Part shown: positions 16,774 through 25,722 of the stretch, piece by piece | Numbering within the stretch: the first letter of the stretch is position 1 | How the letters are laid out: every line of letters begins with the position of its first letter | From: CAZUNO01 sp964621445 [NCBI: Candidatus Hadarchaeota archaeon] | GTDB lineage: Archaea; CAYQAE01; CAYVLA01 | NCBI GenBank assembly: GCA_964621445.1 | Contig: CAZUNO010000016.1 | Location: 1 to 64,000, forward strand | Length of the DNA: 64,000 bases | Direction: 5' to 3' | Notes under the pieces: model-generated | What the model was told of the DNA's origin: nothing | Database searches by the model: none | Seen by the model: only the letters and a program-made list of their open reading frames with translations | Program-made: the position numbers and the translations under genes

Positions 16774-18252
16774 ATGTCCGAACCGGGATTTGAAGAGCCT
16801 CCAAATATCGTTTTCATACTGACTGATGACCAGGGATACTGGGCCATGGGATGTTCAGGTAATCGGGAGATAAGGACGCCCAATCTGGACCGGCTGGCCG
16901 ATGAGGGTATGCGATTTGAGAACTTCTTCTGTTCCTCGCCGGTCTGTTCACCAGCCCGGGCCTCGATAATGACCGGACGCATACCATCCCAGCACGGCGT
17001 ACATGACTGGATCAGAAAGGGAAATATGAGAGAAGATGATAGCCCGGCCATTGAGTATCTGAAGGGTATGACGGGGTACACTGACATACTCGCCGCTAAC
17101 GGGTACTCCTGTGGTATGTACGGAAAATGGCACCTCGGAGACAGCCTGCAGCCCCAGAAGGGCTTCCAGAACTGGTTCGTTCACCAGACCGGGGGTGGCG
17201 ATTATAACGCGGCCCCGATGATAAAGGACGGCAAGCCCTACACCGAGGATCGATATGTGACCGATGCCATCACCGATGAGGCACTGGATTTCCTGTCAAC
17301 AAATGGGAATAGGAAGTCTCCATTCTATCTCAGCGTTCACTATACGGCTCCCCACAGCCCATGGATCGACCAACACCCCCAAGAGATCGTCAATTCCTAT
17401 GACGGATGCAGCTTCGATTCCTGTCCTGAGGAACCCCCCCATCCCTGGCAGATAAATTCAGCCCCCAGGGGTAAGGGAGAGAAAAGGAGGGAGATTCTGA
17501 AGGGCTATTTCGCGGCAGTAACCGCCATGGATTCCAACGTGGGAAGAATCCTGGATGAACTTGAGAGAATGGGCATCCGAGAGGAGACCATGGTGGTGTT
17601 CATGAGTGATAACGGGATGAACATGGGCCACCACGGATTTTTCGGCAAGGGCAATGGGACATTTCCCCTGAATATGTACGATACCTCTGTTAAGATACCG
17701 GCCATAATGTCCATGCCGGGAACCATACAGAGTGGGGTCGGCGACGAGGGACTGCACAACCAGTACGACTTCATGCCAACCTTGCTCGATCTTCTTGGGT
17801 TTGAAAATCCTGCCGGTCGATCCCTTCCGGGAACAAGCTTTGCCGGAGCCCTGCTTGACCAGGAGAATCAGGGTCGCCGGGAGGTGGTGGTTTTCGATGA
17901 GTACGGTCCGGTGCGCATGATCCGAAACAGGGAGTGGAAGTACGTTCACCGGTATCCCTACGGGCCCCACGAACTCTACGACCTTTCGCGAGACCCCGAT
18001 GAACGGGATAACCTCTACGGCAGGTCCGAGTACCTGGAAAAGGTGAGGGAACTTAGATCGGGTCTCGATGAGTTCTTCCTTAGATATGTGGATTCGAGAT
18101 ATGATGGAACCCAGCAGGGGGTTTATGGCAAGGGGCAGATAGCCATGGCCAAAAGGCCGGGGAGAGGAAAGAAGGCCTTCAACGGCCAGTTCAGGTATCT
18201 GGACTCTGAGGGGAATAGAAGACCAAGTACCTACTTCCCGCCCGAACTCTGA
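16774..18252 (+). CDS. Type I sulfatase
   Basis: 492 residues of the alkaline phosphatase/sulfatase superfamily. Metal ligands in FILTDDQG, the formylglycine site C-S-P-A-R (SPVCSPARASIMTGR) matching C-x-P-x-R, GKWHLGD, and the second metal site FMSDNGMNMGHHG. The Cys must be converted to formylglycine by a maturase, which is not in this window. There is no signal peptide, so the enzyme is probably cytoplasmic and acts on imported sulfated sugars or small sulfate esters. Sulfatases are patchy in archaea, which suggests acquisition by transfer. Confidence 0.93.
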   Translation: MSEPGFEEPPNIVFILTDDQGYWAMGCSGNREIRTPNLDRLADEGMRFENFFCSSPVCSPARASIMTGRIPSQHGVHDWIRKGNMREDDSPAIEYLKGMTGYTDILAANGYSCGMYGKWHLGDSLQPQKGFQNWFVHQTGGGDYNAAPMIKDGKPYTEDRYVTDAITDEALDFLSTNGNRKSPFYLSVHYTAPHSPWIDQHPQEIVNSYDGCSFDSCPEEPPHPWQINSAPRGKGEKRREILKGYFAAVTAMDSNVGRILDELERMGIREETMVVFMSDNGMNMGHHGFFGKGNGTFPLNMYDTSVKIPAIMSMPGTIQSGVGDEGLHNQYDFMPTLLDLLGFENPAGRSLPGTSFAGALLDQENQGRREVVVFDEYGPVRMIRNREWKYVHRYPYGPHELYDLSRDPDERDNLYGRSEYLEKVRELRSGLDEFFLRYVDSRYDGTQQGVYGKGQIAMAKRPGRGKKAFNGQFRYLDSEGNRRPSTYFPPEL

Positions 18253-18383
18253 CCTCGATAGGCCAATTCCATGCCCCAAAATGGGGCCCATTATGTAATT
18301 CCCTTAAATTTTCTAAACCAAAACGGGTGCCATTTAAGAAAGCCGAGTCATTTTGAGTGTGTAGCCTGTTTGGGAGGTCCCCT

Positions 18384-20108
18384 ATGAAGAAGCGGCCCAA
18401 GACCGGAAGCTTAGAGCTGACCGTAGATCAAGATAGGATATTTACTGAGCTTAGTGAGAGGCTTTACACTACCTATCTTGAGGCATTTAGGGAATTGATA
18501 ATCCAAAATCCCTTCGATGCCGATGCTAACAAGATAGAGGTCAACGTTCAACCTGACTGCATCGAGGTCGAGGATGACGGGACCGGGATGGACATCGAGC
18601 TGATAGAGGAGTTCCTGATAATAGGTTCCGATTCAAAGATGGAGTCCAGACATACGAAAAGCGGTCGGCCCTTCATCGGGGGCAAGGGCATTGGCAGGCT
18701 TTCATGGGCCCAGCTGGGGGACAAGGCAGTGATCTACACCCAATGCGGGGATGAAGCCCACTTCATAGAGATGTCGAGGGGAACCAGGTCTGTAAGCGTC
18801 CACGAGGTATCGCCTCTCTGGGATCACAGCGGCACCAAGTGGACCATAAGCGAGCTCCACAAGAGGATAAAGCCCAACGAGGTATACAATTACCTCTGTG
18901 AAACGGGCGGTCTACTGACCATATTTTTTGAGGATTTCGACGTCGAGGTTAATGGCAAGTCCCTCCAGGACCAACTGCCGGAGGGGAAGAGCTTCGACAT
19001 AGAGCTGTCCACCAAGGACGGGAAGGAGATCAAGGGGGTCGCCGTCCTCACCGGAAAGGTGGAGAGGATGAGCGTCTGCGTTAATTACGTGAAGGTCGTG
19101 GACAGGGTTTTCGGGGGTCTAGGCGGTTTCGTAAACGCCAACTTTCTGCGGGAGACGAGCGACAGGAACAGCATAGTTGAAAATGATGACTACAAGTGGT
19201 TCGTGAGACGGCTGAGGAGATATCTCAGGGATAAGATGGTGAGGTGGAGCCGGGACGAACAGCTGGTAAGGTCCTACCTGGAGACCTTCAAGCACCTGGC
19301 TCGATCTCTGAGATCAACTTCCATAGCCAAGAAGATGCCGGTGGAGGTCATCGGGGTGGGCGAGAAGAAAATTGGAGATCTCAAGGGTGAGATAGTGTTC
19401 ACCAGTTCCCACGACGACAGGGCCGAGATGGCGGTCCTGAATGGATACACTGTTGTTCTGGCCACCGACGAGTACATACCCAGGCTGGTCAAGCAGGTCC
19501 ATTCCGAGGCCAAATCGATCGAGGATGTCGACGTTGGAGGAAGGGCGGAGTCCTCGGCCTCCTCGGAAAGAACCAGAAGGCTCCTCAGCTCCGCTGGGAT
19601 GCTGGTGAGGCAGGCTTTCGATGTAATCGAACCAGAAAGGGTCTATGAACAGACCGGCGTGTCGATAAACGTGCCCAGTGTAGATATCAACTCGGTTAGG
19701 GCCAGAAAGGCGAGGGAGCCAAAGGAGACCGACGATAACGATGGCAAGGAGTTAGCCGATGGTAACAAGAGCGCCGGGGCCAGAAACCGGACCAGGCTGG
19801 CTACCAACACCATAACCGCCCGGGGAATCAAGATCTCCTTCGTCGAGTATAGTAATAAGGCAGAGCCCTCCTTCTCTGCCCCCTCGGAGATATACCTCAA
19901 TACCAATAACGAGTTCGTGGACAAGGTGCTGGACGCACCGGATGAACTGATGCCTCTATTCCTGGTGGACCCGGTTGCACACGAGCTGGCCCACATAATG
20001 CTGGATACGCGGGTTCACGACGAGGACTTCGTAAAGCTGAATGACTACCTGAGATATAACCTGTTTATGGGTCACCTGTCCGAACTCAAGCCCGGCCGCA
20101 AGAATTAA
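18384..20108 (+). CDS. GHKL ATPase fused to HExxH metallopeptidase-like domain
   Basis: 574 residues from ATG 18384, chosen because GGGAGG precedes it; the frame opens at 18357. The N-terminal half is an HSP90/MutL-type ATPase: E37 and N42 in ELIIQNPFDAD, G1 box DDGTGM (64-69) and G2 box GGKGIGRLSW (99-108), with a transducer-like region to about 310. After a low-complexity linker (about 400-450) the C-terminus contains HELAH (533-537) followed by H545 in VHDEDF, the pattern of a zinc metallopeptidase. ATP-driven conformational change coupled to proteolysis or substrate unfolding is inference. An ATP-grasp ligase follows after 49 bases. I know no named family for the fusion. Confidence 0.8.
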   Translation: MKKRPKTGSLELTVDQDRIFTELSERLYTTYLEAFRELIIQNPFDADANKIEVNVQPDCIEVEDDGTGMDIELIEEFLIIGSDSKMESRHTKSGRPFIGGKGIGRLSWAQLGDKAVIYTQCGDEAHFIEMSRGTRSVSVHEVSPLWDHSGTKWTISELHKRIKPNEVYNYLCETGGLLTIFFEDFDVEVNGKSLQDQLPEGKSFDIELSTKDGKEIKGVAVLTGKVERMSVCVNYVKVVDRVFGGLGGFVNANFLRETSDRNSIVENDDYKWFVRRLRRYLRDKMVRWSRDEQLVRSYLETFKHLARSLRSTSIAKKMPVEVIGVGEKKIGDLKGEIVFTSSHDDRAEMAVLNGYTVVLATDEYIPRLVKQVHSEAKSIEDVDVGGRAESSASSERTRRLLSSAGMLVRQAFDVIEPERVYEQTGVSINVPSVDINSVRARKAREPKETDDNDGKELADGNKSAGARNRTRLATNTITARGIKISFVEYSNKAEPSFSAPSEIYLNTNNEFVDKVLDAPDELMPLFLVDPVAHELAHIMLDTRVHDEDFVKLNDYLRYNLFMGHLSELKPGRKN

Positions 20109-20157
20109 CGGTGCCACCAAACCATTATATCCGCGGTGGCTTGAATTAAACAGTAAA

Positions 20158-21060
20158 TTGATAGGACTTCTAGGCACAAATCCAGAGAGCTGGCGCCTCG
20201 GGGAGATGGAGCGAGCCCTTGACGGGAGAGGCATGGATCATGTCCCTCTGTTTCCCTGGCTATTCAACACCACCATGAGCGAGGGCTCCGTTACCTGCAG
20301 ATATGATGCCCGTGAGGTGACCGGGGAGTACGCGGAGTCATGGCTTGACCTGATCTATGTCATGTCCATCGGTTTCAGGGACCTACCCGAAGCTCTGTAC
20401 AAGCTCCGCATCCTAAGACATCTCTCCAGGTCCGGTATCAGGATCGTGAACTCGGTGGATACCATTCAGGGCTGCAGAAACAAGGTCCACCAGACAATGG
20501 TCCTGGCCCATGAGGGATTCCCGGTTCCCCAAACCCTGCTTACAGAGAGCGTTCACCTGGCGGTTGATTTCATTATGAAAAACCAGCCCTGCATTCTGAA
20601 GCCGACAACCGGTCTCCAGGGCAGGGGCCTGTTGATGGTCCCCGAGGGAATGGACATTGGAGAGGTGATCGACTACGTTTCCTGGTTCCAGGCCAGATAT
20701 GGAAGGGACGTTATCTGCGTTCAGGAGTACGTTGAGCACCAGAACTACGACATCAGGGTTCTGGTGGTCGGGGGGGAGGTAGTCTCCAAGATGAAGAGGT
20801 TTAACCAGGATAGCTGGAAGACCAATATCGCCGCCGGTGCCAAGCCCATGCCCTGCACGGAGGACGTCGATGAGTTGGCGCTTTCCGCAGCCGAGGCCGT
20901 GGGCGGTGAGATAGTAGGCGTTGACGTACTCCCCTCCTCGGAGGGAAAGCGCTATCTGCTCGAGGTCAACGCGTTTCCGGGCTGGACCGGGCTGCAGGAG
21001 ATTACCGACTTCAGCATAGCCGGCTCCGTTGCCGAATACCTGGGCTCCCTGGAGGGTTAA
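20158..21060 (+). CDS. RimK/MptN-like ATP-grasp ligase
   Basis: 300 residues from TTG 20158 (the natural N-terminus MIGLLGTNPESW follows). ATP-grasp features: CILKPTTGLQGRGL lysine and glycine-rich loop, VQEYVEHQNYDIRVLVVG, and the metal-binding VNAFPGW near the end. It belongs with RimK, CofF and MptN, which ligate glutamate to ribosomal protein S6, coenzyme F420 or tetrahydromethanopterin. The SWKTNIAAGAK segment is typical of this branch. The substrate is undecided: it could be a cofactor ligase, or modify the GHKL/HExxH protein or its targets, since the two genes are adjacent. Confidence 0.83.
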   Translation: MIGLLGTNPESWRLGEMERALDGRGMDHVPLFPWLFNTTMSEGSVTCRYDAREVTGEYAESWLDLIYVMSIGFRDLPEALYKLRILRHLSRSGIRIVNSVDTIQGCRNKVHQTMVLAHEGFPVPQTLLTESVHLAVDFIMKNQPCILKPTTGLQGRGLLMVPEGMDIGEVIDYVSWFQARYGRDVICVQEYVEHQNYDIRVLVVGGEVVSKMKRFNQDSWKTNIAAGAKPMPCTEDVDELALSAAEAVGGEIVGVDVLPSSEGKRYLLEVNAFPGWTGLQEITDFSIAGSVAEYLGSLEG

Positions 21061-21081
21061 GTATGACCACTGTTGGGGCCA

Positions 21082-22488
21082 CTATCCTATGTCCTGCTTG
21101 TTCCTGGGCACCATTTCCAGTTTTCCCCGGTAGGACTTGACCAGCCCTATGACCTCCACCTCGGTTCCCACCGAAAGGTTGCTATGGGGTTGGAAGGTCA
21201 GGTAGATCCTCATCTTCCCCTCTTCGCCCTTCAGGGTAATCGAACAGGACCGGGAGTATCGCTTAATGGAGGAGATCCGACCCCGGGTTCGCACCAGGGT
21301 GAAAAGATCATCCTCGGAAATATCCTCCAGCTCCCTGTCCGAAATGGGGGCGTTTTCAACCTTTACCTGTGAAATATTTCGCGGCACCACCTGCAGTTTA
21401 TCCTTGTACTCTCCAACCCTTCCCGAAATGGTCACTACATCGCCGAGCTGGACGTCGAGCTGGTTCCCTGAACCAAAGATCGGAACGTCCAATTGGGTAC
21501 CGTTGTAAATGGTCAGGAACATATTCTTGCCGGATACGAACCGGCTGACCACCGTTCCCCTTATCCTCACGTTCTGGCCCACCATCTCTTCGTTGAGCTT
21601 TTCGAAGGGCATGGTGTTGGCCCGATCGAGACTTACATCCAATGCATTCATTTCATCACCTTTCCTAGTTAGAAGTACCTCAACCAGATCCCCCTGAACC
21701 ATTCCCTCGTTGACCAGCCCCTCCGGAAGTTCCAGATAGCCAGTTCGGTCATCGAGCTTTGGTTCAGAGGAGTCGAGTATCAGCCTTCCCCGACAGAGGT
21801 AAACTCCGTCCTCCTTGCGGATAGCGGATATCTTAACTGGATCAAGCCTGGGGGATGTTGCCAGTATCTGGCTTACACGGAGGTAGATTCCCTGGTCGTC
21901 TCTCTTTATGGTACCCGCCAGGGTAAGCTCCCTACCAGCCTCTTCGACGTAGTCCTTGGAACCATGAACTCTTAGGGTAGAATTTTCATCCACAAGATGG
22001 AAGGTCTGCCCTCTGACCTGGAATGAGATTCCCTGAGTCTTCACGGTTTGGCCAATTCTACACTTGGCCTCGGCTATTGACAAGGGCGGGGTGGGGACCA
22101 ATACAACGTCCCTCTCAGTCCTGGGCACCACCTGGTCGCTATCACGGTACTCCTCCACGGTTCCAATGACCTTTACCCTGTCCCCCACGGATAGGGCCGG
22201 GGTCTTTTCCGCTATATTGCTGAAAAGGGGGACCTCGCATTTGCCGGACTCGTCCTTAAGCTGCAGGAAAAGATGTCCGGCCTCGTGCCTTCTGATGTGG
22301 GAAATGGTTCCCACTATCTGCACGATTCTGCCCTGGTACCTTTCAAGTAGATTAACGCTGATCGGTTTAGGTTCGACCAGTAGGGAAAGACCATAGATGA
22401 TGGCAATTCCGGCCAGGCTGCTGATTAGGCTGATCCTGATCAGATTCCGATTATCCACGACCCATAGTTGGGCGAAAACTTGATTCAA
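21082..22488 (-). CDS. Membrane-anchored protein with about five tandem OB folds
   Basis: 468 residues. One N-terminal membrane span (about 17-35) precedes a chain of OB-fold-like units at roughly 50-130, 140-205, 220-290, 300-375 and 390-465. Units 1, 4 and 5 share the pattern G-T-I/V...I..., ...L.D..G....PLF, G..V.V.G.V..Y....Q/L..VPR, ending in VVPRTERD, VVPRNISQ and MVPRNKQD. This looks like the nucleic-acid-binding OB class (as in DUF4131- or NfeD-linked exported OB proteins), here on a membrane leash. Ligand and location of action are unknown. Confidence 0.75.
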   Translation of the reverse strand: MNQVFAQLWVVDNRNLIRISLISSLAGIAIIYGLSLLVEPKPISVNLLERYQGRIVQIVGTISHIRRHEAGHLFLQLKDESGKCEVPLFSNIAEKTPALSVGDRVKVIGTVEEYRDSDQVVPRTERDVVLVPTPPLSIAEAKCRIGQTVKTQGISFQVRGQTFHLVDENSTLRVHGSKDYVEEAGRELTLAGTIKRDDQGIYLRVSQILATSPRLDPVKISAIRKEDGVYLCRGRLILDSSEPKLDDRTGYLELPEGLVNEGMVQGDLVEVLLTRKGDEMNALDVSLDRANTMPFEKLNEEMVGQNVRIRGTVVSRFVSGKNMFLTIYNGTQLDVPIFGSGNQLDVQLGDVVTISGRVGEYKDKLQVVPRNISQVKVENAPISDRELEDISEDDLFTLVRTRGRISSIKRYSRSCSITLKGEEGKMRIYLTFQPHSNLSVGTEVEVIGLVKSYRGKLEMVPRNKQDIG

Positions 22489-22550
22489 TACGACGGCTGC
22501 AGGGTCGAAAACACTCTAAAAGGAAGTTCCCACCGGGGAAATCCCTGTTC

Positions 22551-24356
22551 CTATAGGTACCCTGACATATGGCCCAGCCCGTATTGATCCAGGGTTTCCC
22601 CTGTAACCTGTCCCCTGTCGTTGAGTCCCAGTTTACCATACACCAGTTCCTTGGTGTCGGCTAGTAGTTCCCTGGTGGTCGTCCTTCTGAAAGCCCTTTC
22701 GGGAAGGATATCGTCCCGGGAGTCAAATCCGTTCTTGTTATCAATCATCCTGGAAAGGATATAGGTCTGGTAGGAACTCTTTTCGATCTCGTCCTCGTCG
22801 GTCTTGGTGTTGATCAGATTCCTCATCAGTTTAGGAAGTTCAGGTATCAGTACCTTGCGGGTGAAGTAGCAGGCTCCATTCATCTGGCAAATCATGCTGG
22901 TTGGTATGGCTTCCACTATCTGCTGGGACCACCACTCGGAGCTGGCGACATCGTCCGGATTCTTCAGGCCTACGGTGTAGGTGCCAAGGGACGTGTGGCA
23001 GGCCCCTCTCATAGCGAAGGCATATCCAAGGTTGCTCCAGAAGGGGTAACCTGCCCCCTCCAGGCCCTTGACCTGCATGGCTATGTCCTGGTCGCCCAGT
23101 TCCTCGCTTGCCTTCTTCACACCCTCGGAAAGCAGTTGGCCCTCGTCCTCTCTATTGGCTATCTTTTCAACTAGCTCAATAAGGGCCTTCTTGTCACCAA
23201 AGGTGGGGCCCTTGCCCTTCCTTTCGTTGTGTTCGAAGTACCAACCTATTACCCCGCCCGTAGACATGGCGTCTATGCCCTGGACATCGCAAATCTGTAT
23301 GGCCCTGGAGATGGCGTATGGGTCATATATTCCGCAGTTGGGTCCCAGGAGGTCAACGTTCTCGTAATCCATCTTCCACAGGGTTTTCCCTTCCGGGTCC
23401 TTGGGGATCTTCCAGCACATTATGGGGCATGCGCACCCCTTCCTGGATATCGACCAGTCGTTCTTCCTGAGGTACTCGGGGTCCAGCTTGTATGCATCTT
23501 CGGGGTCCAGGTTCCGGAAGTTCTCGGCCGGTAGGGCCCCCAGGGGTACCAGGAATGCCCAGTTGCCTCCCCAGGTCCCGTGTTGCTTATATTTCTGGGT
23601 TCCTGTTCCCGAGGCTAGTTCGCGGTTGATGGTCTTTATCCACTGGTCGAATTCCTCGTCCGGTGACAGGGGTTCTGGAGTGTGATGCTTGCCTCCCTTG
23701 AATCCGATGGCTTTCACGTTCATTCCGGCAAGCACCCTGCCTGGCCCACCTCTGGCGGCCGCTCGCACGTGGTCATTGGGCATGTAGCTGACGTGAACGC
23801 TGGCGAACCTCACCCCACGGAAGGCGGCGGGGCCAGCCGTGATGCTCCCCTTATATCCGTCCTGGTAAAGGAGGTCCACGGTCTCCATGGTGGTTACCTC
23901 CGGGTCGAGACTCCTTAGGGATACCTTCCTCTCCTTCTCGGATGAGTCTATCATTACTCCCACCGGGTCATGGGCCTTTCCCTCCAGTATCACCCCATCG
24001 ATTCCACATGACTTGATGTGGGGCCCGCAGAGTCCACCCCCGGCCGCGTAGGCGATTCCGTATTTCCCGTTCTTCTCTTTCATGGGTGAATAGAAAGATA
24101 CGTAGGTCCTGGTGCACCCGCTGGGAACCCCGTTCTTGGGAAGTCCGGTCAGGAAACCGGTGTTGACGATAAATTTCTTGTAGGGATCGGTGCAGGGACT
24201 GTCCGAGAGGAATTCCTGGAAGGAGAAACCGATGCCTCCTATCCTTCTCCTCAGGCTTACCCCCCCGTATTTTTCACGGTCCTCCTCCATCCAGTCGAGG
24301 AATTCATATGTCTCCTTATCCAGGTCATATTTCAGTACCTGACCACTTACAGTCAA
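22551..24356 (-). CDS. aor: Tungsten/molybdenum aldehyde ferredoxin oxidoreductase family
   Basis: 601 residues, the usual AOR length, with N-terminal AOR domain motifs (GGPGRVLAG and the AAARGG cofactor-binding region) and the iron-sulfur cysteines C308, C310 and C314 plus a C-terminal Cys pair in ICQMNGACYF. The cluster spacing C-x-C-x3-C is one residue shorter than the usual C-x2-C-x3-C. The family oxidises aldehydes to acids with ferredoxin using a bis-pterin tungsten cofactor. The MoaD-like gene lies five bases upstream, an arrangement common for AORs. Substrate unknown. Confidence 0.9.
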   Translation of the reverse strand: MTVSGQVLKYDLDKETYEFLDWMEEDREKYGGVSLRRRIGGIGFSFQEFLSDSPCTDPYKKFIVNTGFLTGLPKNGVPSGCTRTYVSFYSPMKEKNGKYGIAYAAGGGLCGPHIKSCGIDGVILEGKAHDPVGVMIDSSEKERKVSLRSLDPEVTTMETVDLLYQDGYKGSITAGPAAFRGVRFASVHVSYMPNDHVRAAARGGPGRVLAGMNVKAIGFKGGKHHTPEPLSPDEEFDQWIKTINRELASGTGTQKYKQHGTWGGNWAFLVPLGALPAENFRNLDPEDAYKLDPEYLRKNDWSISRKGCACPIMCWKIPKDPEGKTLWKMDYENVDLLGPNCGIYDPYAISRAIQICDVQGIDAMSTGGVIGWYFEHNERKGKGPTFGDKKALIELVEKIANREDEGQLLSEGVKKASEELGDQDIAMQVKGLEGAGYPFWSNLGYAFAMRGACHTSLGTYTVGLKNPDDVASSEWWSQQIVEAIPTSMICQMNGACYFTRKVLIPELPKLMRNLINTKTDEDEIEKSSYQTYILSRMIDNKNGFDSRDDILPERAFRRTTTRELLADTKELVYGKLGLNDRGQVTGETLDQYGLGHMSGYL

Positions 24357-24361
24357 TTTTT

Positions 24362-24625
24362 TCAGCCTCCTCCTATCGGTGAAAGTAATTTAACGATGTC
24401 GTTATTGCCGATTTCCGCTTCCTTTTTCTGGGGTTTTGTCCATACTCCGTCGTTTACAACTACGGTTAGGGATTCTATGGCGTCCTTTTCATACAAGTAT
24501 TTTGCCATCTTGGGTCCGTAACGTCTTGCGAGTTCATCCAACATATCCGGTATATTCGAGGCATCCGTGACATATTCCTTTTTTCCCGCTATCGACCTGA
24601 GTATGCCGTAGAGCTCAACGATCAA
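24362..24625 (-). CDS. moaD: MoaD/ThiS-family sulfur carrier
   Basis: 87 residues with a beta-grasp pattern (MIVELYGILRSIAGK; TVVVNDGVW) and the C-terminal SPIGGG, whose terminal Gly-Gly is adenylated and thiocarboxylated to supply sulfur for the pterin dithiolene. It is the first gene of the pair with AOR, so it probably serves that enzyme's tungstopterin cofactor. The glycine tail is intact. Confidence 0.92.
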   Translation of the reverse strand: MIVELYGILRSIAGKKEYVTDASNIPDMLDELARRYGPKMAKYLYEKDAIESLTVVVNDGVWTKPQKKEAEIGNNDIVKLLSPIGGG

Positions 24626-24724
24626 ACCAATCGTGACCGCGATTCCCGGGTATAATGAAAATGTAACATATATCTCCCCTATTTTCCGGGGAGTGGAACG
24701 TCAAGATGGGTTCTCTCCCGGTAT

Positions 24725-25228
24725 TTATAGACCCTTTGGTCCATGGGATGGGTACTTTCGACCGGGCAGATACCGGATTATCAGGACCATGGCCGCCACG
24801 ATGGAGATGAAGATCAGGGGCAGTATGCTGTCAGACCATATTACTCCCCAGGAAAACTGCTGGAAACTCAGGGGGAAGAGCAGGACCTGACCCCCTCCGT
24901 AGGGATGGAGGAGCGAATCCCAAACCAGGTGGATTACTACCCCAGCCGAGAGAAAACCAAATACGGTGTTCCTCTTGTTCTTTGGGAAGAAACGGGAAGC
25001 TAGGAGGGCAACGAGTAAGGCGCCAACCGGGGTGGCCAGGGGTAGTGAAAACGCGACCAGATCCACACCGGCATAGGTTTTCAGAAGATAAAAGGGCTTT
25101 ACAAGGTCCGGAAGCACGCTCCCCACGGCGGCCGCCCCCAGGTGGGTCTCCGCATCCCTTCTACCCAGAAGGAAGGTAATCTCGCAGAAAACCACTGACG
25201 ATAGCACATAGGTCAGCCAATCAGGCAT
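24725..25228 (-). CDS. Integral membrane protein (DUF457/YdjM-like)
   Basis: 167 residues from ATG 25228 (MPDWLTYVLSS); a longer frame to 25348 is unlikely as it overlaps the upstream gene out of phase. Four to five membrane spans with conserved-looking polar motifs ETHLGAAAVGSVLPDL and HLVWDSLLHPYGGG, the His/Asp pattern of the YdjM/DUF457 membrane-bound metal-dependent hydrolase-like family. It overlaps the preceding gene by eight bases. Function unknown. Confidence 0.7.
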   Translation of the reverse strand: MPDWLTYVLSSVVFCEITFLLGRRDAETHLGAAAVGSVLPDLVKPFYLLKTYAGVDLVAFSLPLATPVGALLVALLASRFFPKNKRNTVFGFLSAGVVIHLVWDSLLHPYGGGQVLLFPLSFQQFSWGVIWSDSILPLIFISIVAAMVLIIRYLPGRKYPSHGPKGL

Positions 25229-25685
25229 TCCTACGCCTCCATTCCATGCTGCTAAGGTCGGGTTTCCATTCCCTGAGGAAAAGGACCAGGATGGCCCCCA
25301 GGCCAACGAAGGACAGTGCATAAAGCCTCCTAGTGTCCCGGTATACATGGATCTTGTTTACATCCAGGTAGGCCCGTTCCGAATACAGTGTCCCGTACAC
25401 GATCACGTACTGGCCTTCCATGAGCTCCTTACCCCCGCCATAGACCGCGGTGATTTCATCCCCCATGGTAAGCAGGGTGAATGTGCCGTTTTTGGGGTTT
25501 AGATCCCTTATGGTCCCCTCGGACCGGAAGCTGACGTTCTCGTAGCGCACGGGGTCCTTCTTGATTTCATCGACCGATGAGTGGCGTTTCCCGTATTCGT
25601 AATGTGAGTAGAGGCAGAGCGAGAGGATGATGAGGATAAGAACCGCCTTCAACGGTATGCGGGCCATATCTAGCATGGAATTCAC
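25221..25685 (-). CDS. Two-pass membrane protein with OB-like central domain
   Basis: 154 residues: an N-terminal span (about 10-27), an extracytoplasmic strand-rich core (VSFRSEGTIRDLNPKNGTFTLL ... GQYVIVYGTLY), then a second span (about 122-137) and basic tail. The core resembles small OB folds such as CcmE or the OB units of the protein at 21082-22488. Its stop overlaps the start of the DUF457-like gene. Function unknown. Confidence 0.65.
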   Translation of the reverse strand: MNSMLDMARIPLKAVLILIILSLCLYSHYEYGKRHSSVDEIKKDPVRYENVSFRSEGTIRDLNPKNGTFTLLTMGDEITAVYGGGKELMEGQYVIVYGTLYSERAYLDVNKIHVYRDTRRLYALSFVGLGAILVLFLREWKPDLSSMEWRRRNA

Positions 25686-25722
25686 ATCTCACTGAGCCGT
25701 TTAATCAAGTATTACCAGCTTA

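Noticed and set aside
17458-18291. 277-codon frame antisense to the sulfatase
   Set aside because: Overlaps a complete sulfatase with all catalytic motifs; the antisense protein has no family pattern.
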